Assembly (NCBI RefSeq): GCF_000743575.1
Contig: NZ_JQGC01000031.1
Span: 1 to 46,210, forward strand
Direction: 5' to 3'
Length of the DNA stretch: 46,210 nt
Source of the DNA: Devosia riboflavina
GTDB lineage: Bacteria; Pseudomonadota; Alphaproteobacteria; Rhizobiales; Devosiaceae
Part shown: one piece after another, positions 46,201-46,210 of the stretch
Numbering within the stretch: position 1 is the first letter of the stretch
Layout: every line of letters begins with the position of its first letter
The notes under the pieces: generated by a model
Databases searched by the model: none
Seen by the model: only the letters and a program-made list of their open reading frames with translations
What the model was told of the DNA's origin: nothing
Translations under genes and position numbers: made by a program

Positions 46201-46210
46201 GGCAGGTGGC

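Overview
The window reads as a stretch of core chromosome from a GC-rich alphaproteobacterium, most likely order Hyphomicrobiales. A Devosia-like genus is my guess, not proven. Supporting signs are a CcrM GANTC methyltransferase next to rnhB, CtrA-type TTAA-N7-TTAA boxes, LexA boxes of the alphaproteobacterial form GTTC-N7-GTTC, a long-chain polyprenyl diphosphate synthase, ETF:ubiquinone oxidoreductase and MEP-pathway isoprenoid genes. I saw no rRNA, tRNA, CRISPR array, insertion sequence, prophage or integrase gene.

Layout. 1-5010: smc (C-terminal part off the left edge), a DsbA-like thiol oxidoreductase, a DUF721/DciA-like protein and divergent mutY. 5011-6180: an A/T-richer patch with a frameshifted membrane-protein gene and a decapitated ORF. 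6207-8483: ccrM, rnhB and DUF4180, with CtrA-like boxes before ccrM. 8561-12160: an exported protein, an APH-fold kinase, a HAD hydrolase and a radical SAM protein with two LexA boxes on its promoter. 12537-18477: a DHA2 drug exporter; a three-gene cassette (VOC dioxygenase-like, glutathionyl-hydroquinone reductase-like, esterase) that looks like quinone detoxification; moaB and an MFS transporter. 18792-25912: a uracil-DNA glycosylase variant, ETF-QO, a TPR protein, ispE, polyprenyl synthase and a TrmN6-like methyltransferase. 25958-29412: an S49 peptidase, a small membrane protein, an NTF2-like/LuxR regulator, a DUF1127-like protein and glyQ. 29562-36179: rnk, lemA, DUF2207, an unknown gene, glyS and DUF808. 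36270-38226: ispH, GNAT and rnhA in one overlapping operon. 38331-42957: a PPDK-like protein with a reduced ATP-grasp domain, a VasI/TagO-like exported protein, a SleB-type wall hydrolase and a small exported protein under probable CtrA boxes. 43070-46112: an HD-domain nucleotidase, ygfZ and a dihydroorotase.

Most genes are housekeeping: DNA repair and replication (smc, mutY, rnhA, rnhB, UDG), isoprenoid and quinone supply (ispE, ispH, polyprenyl synthase, ETF-QO), translation (glyQ, glyS) and redox stress defence. Intergenic spaces are repeatedly occupied by three families of short palindromic repeats. The least explained items are the PPDK-like protein lacking ATP ligands, the CtrA-boxed exported protein, the LexA-boxed radical SAM gene, the quinone cassette with its palindromic operator, and the lemA/DUF2207/unknown module between the two glycyl-tRNA synthetase genes.
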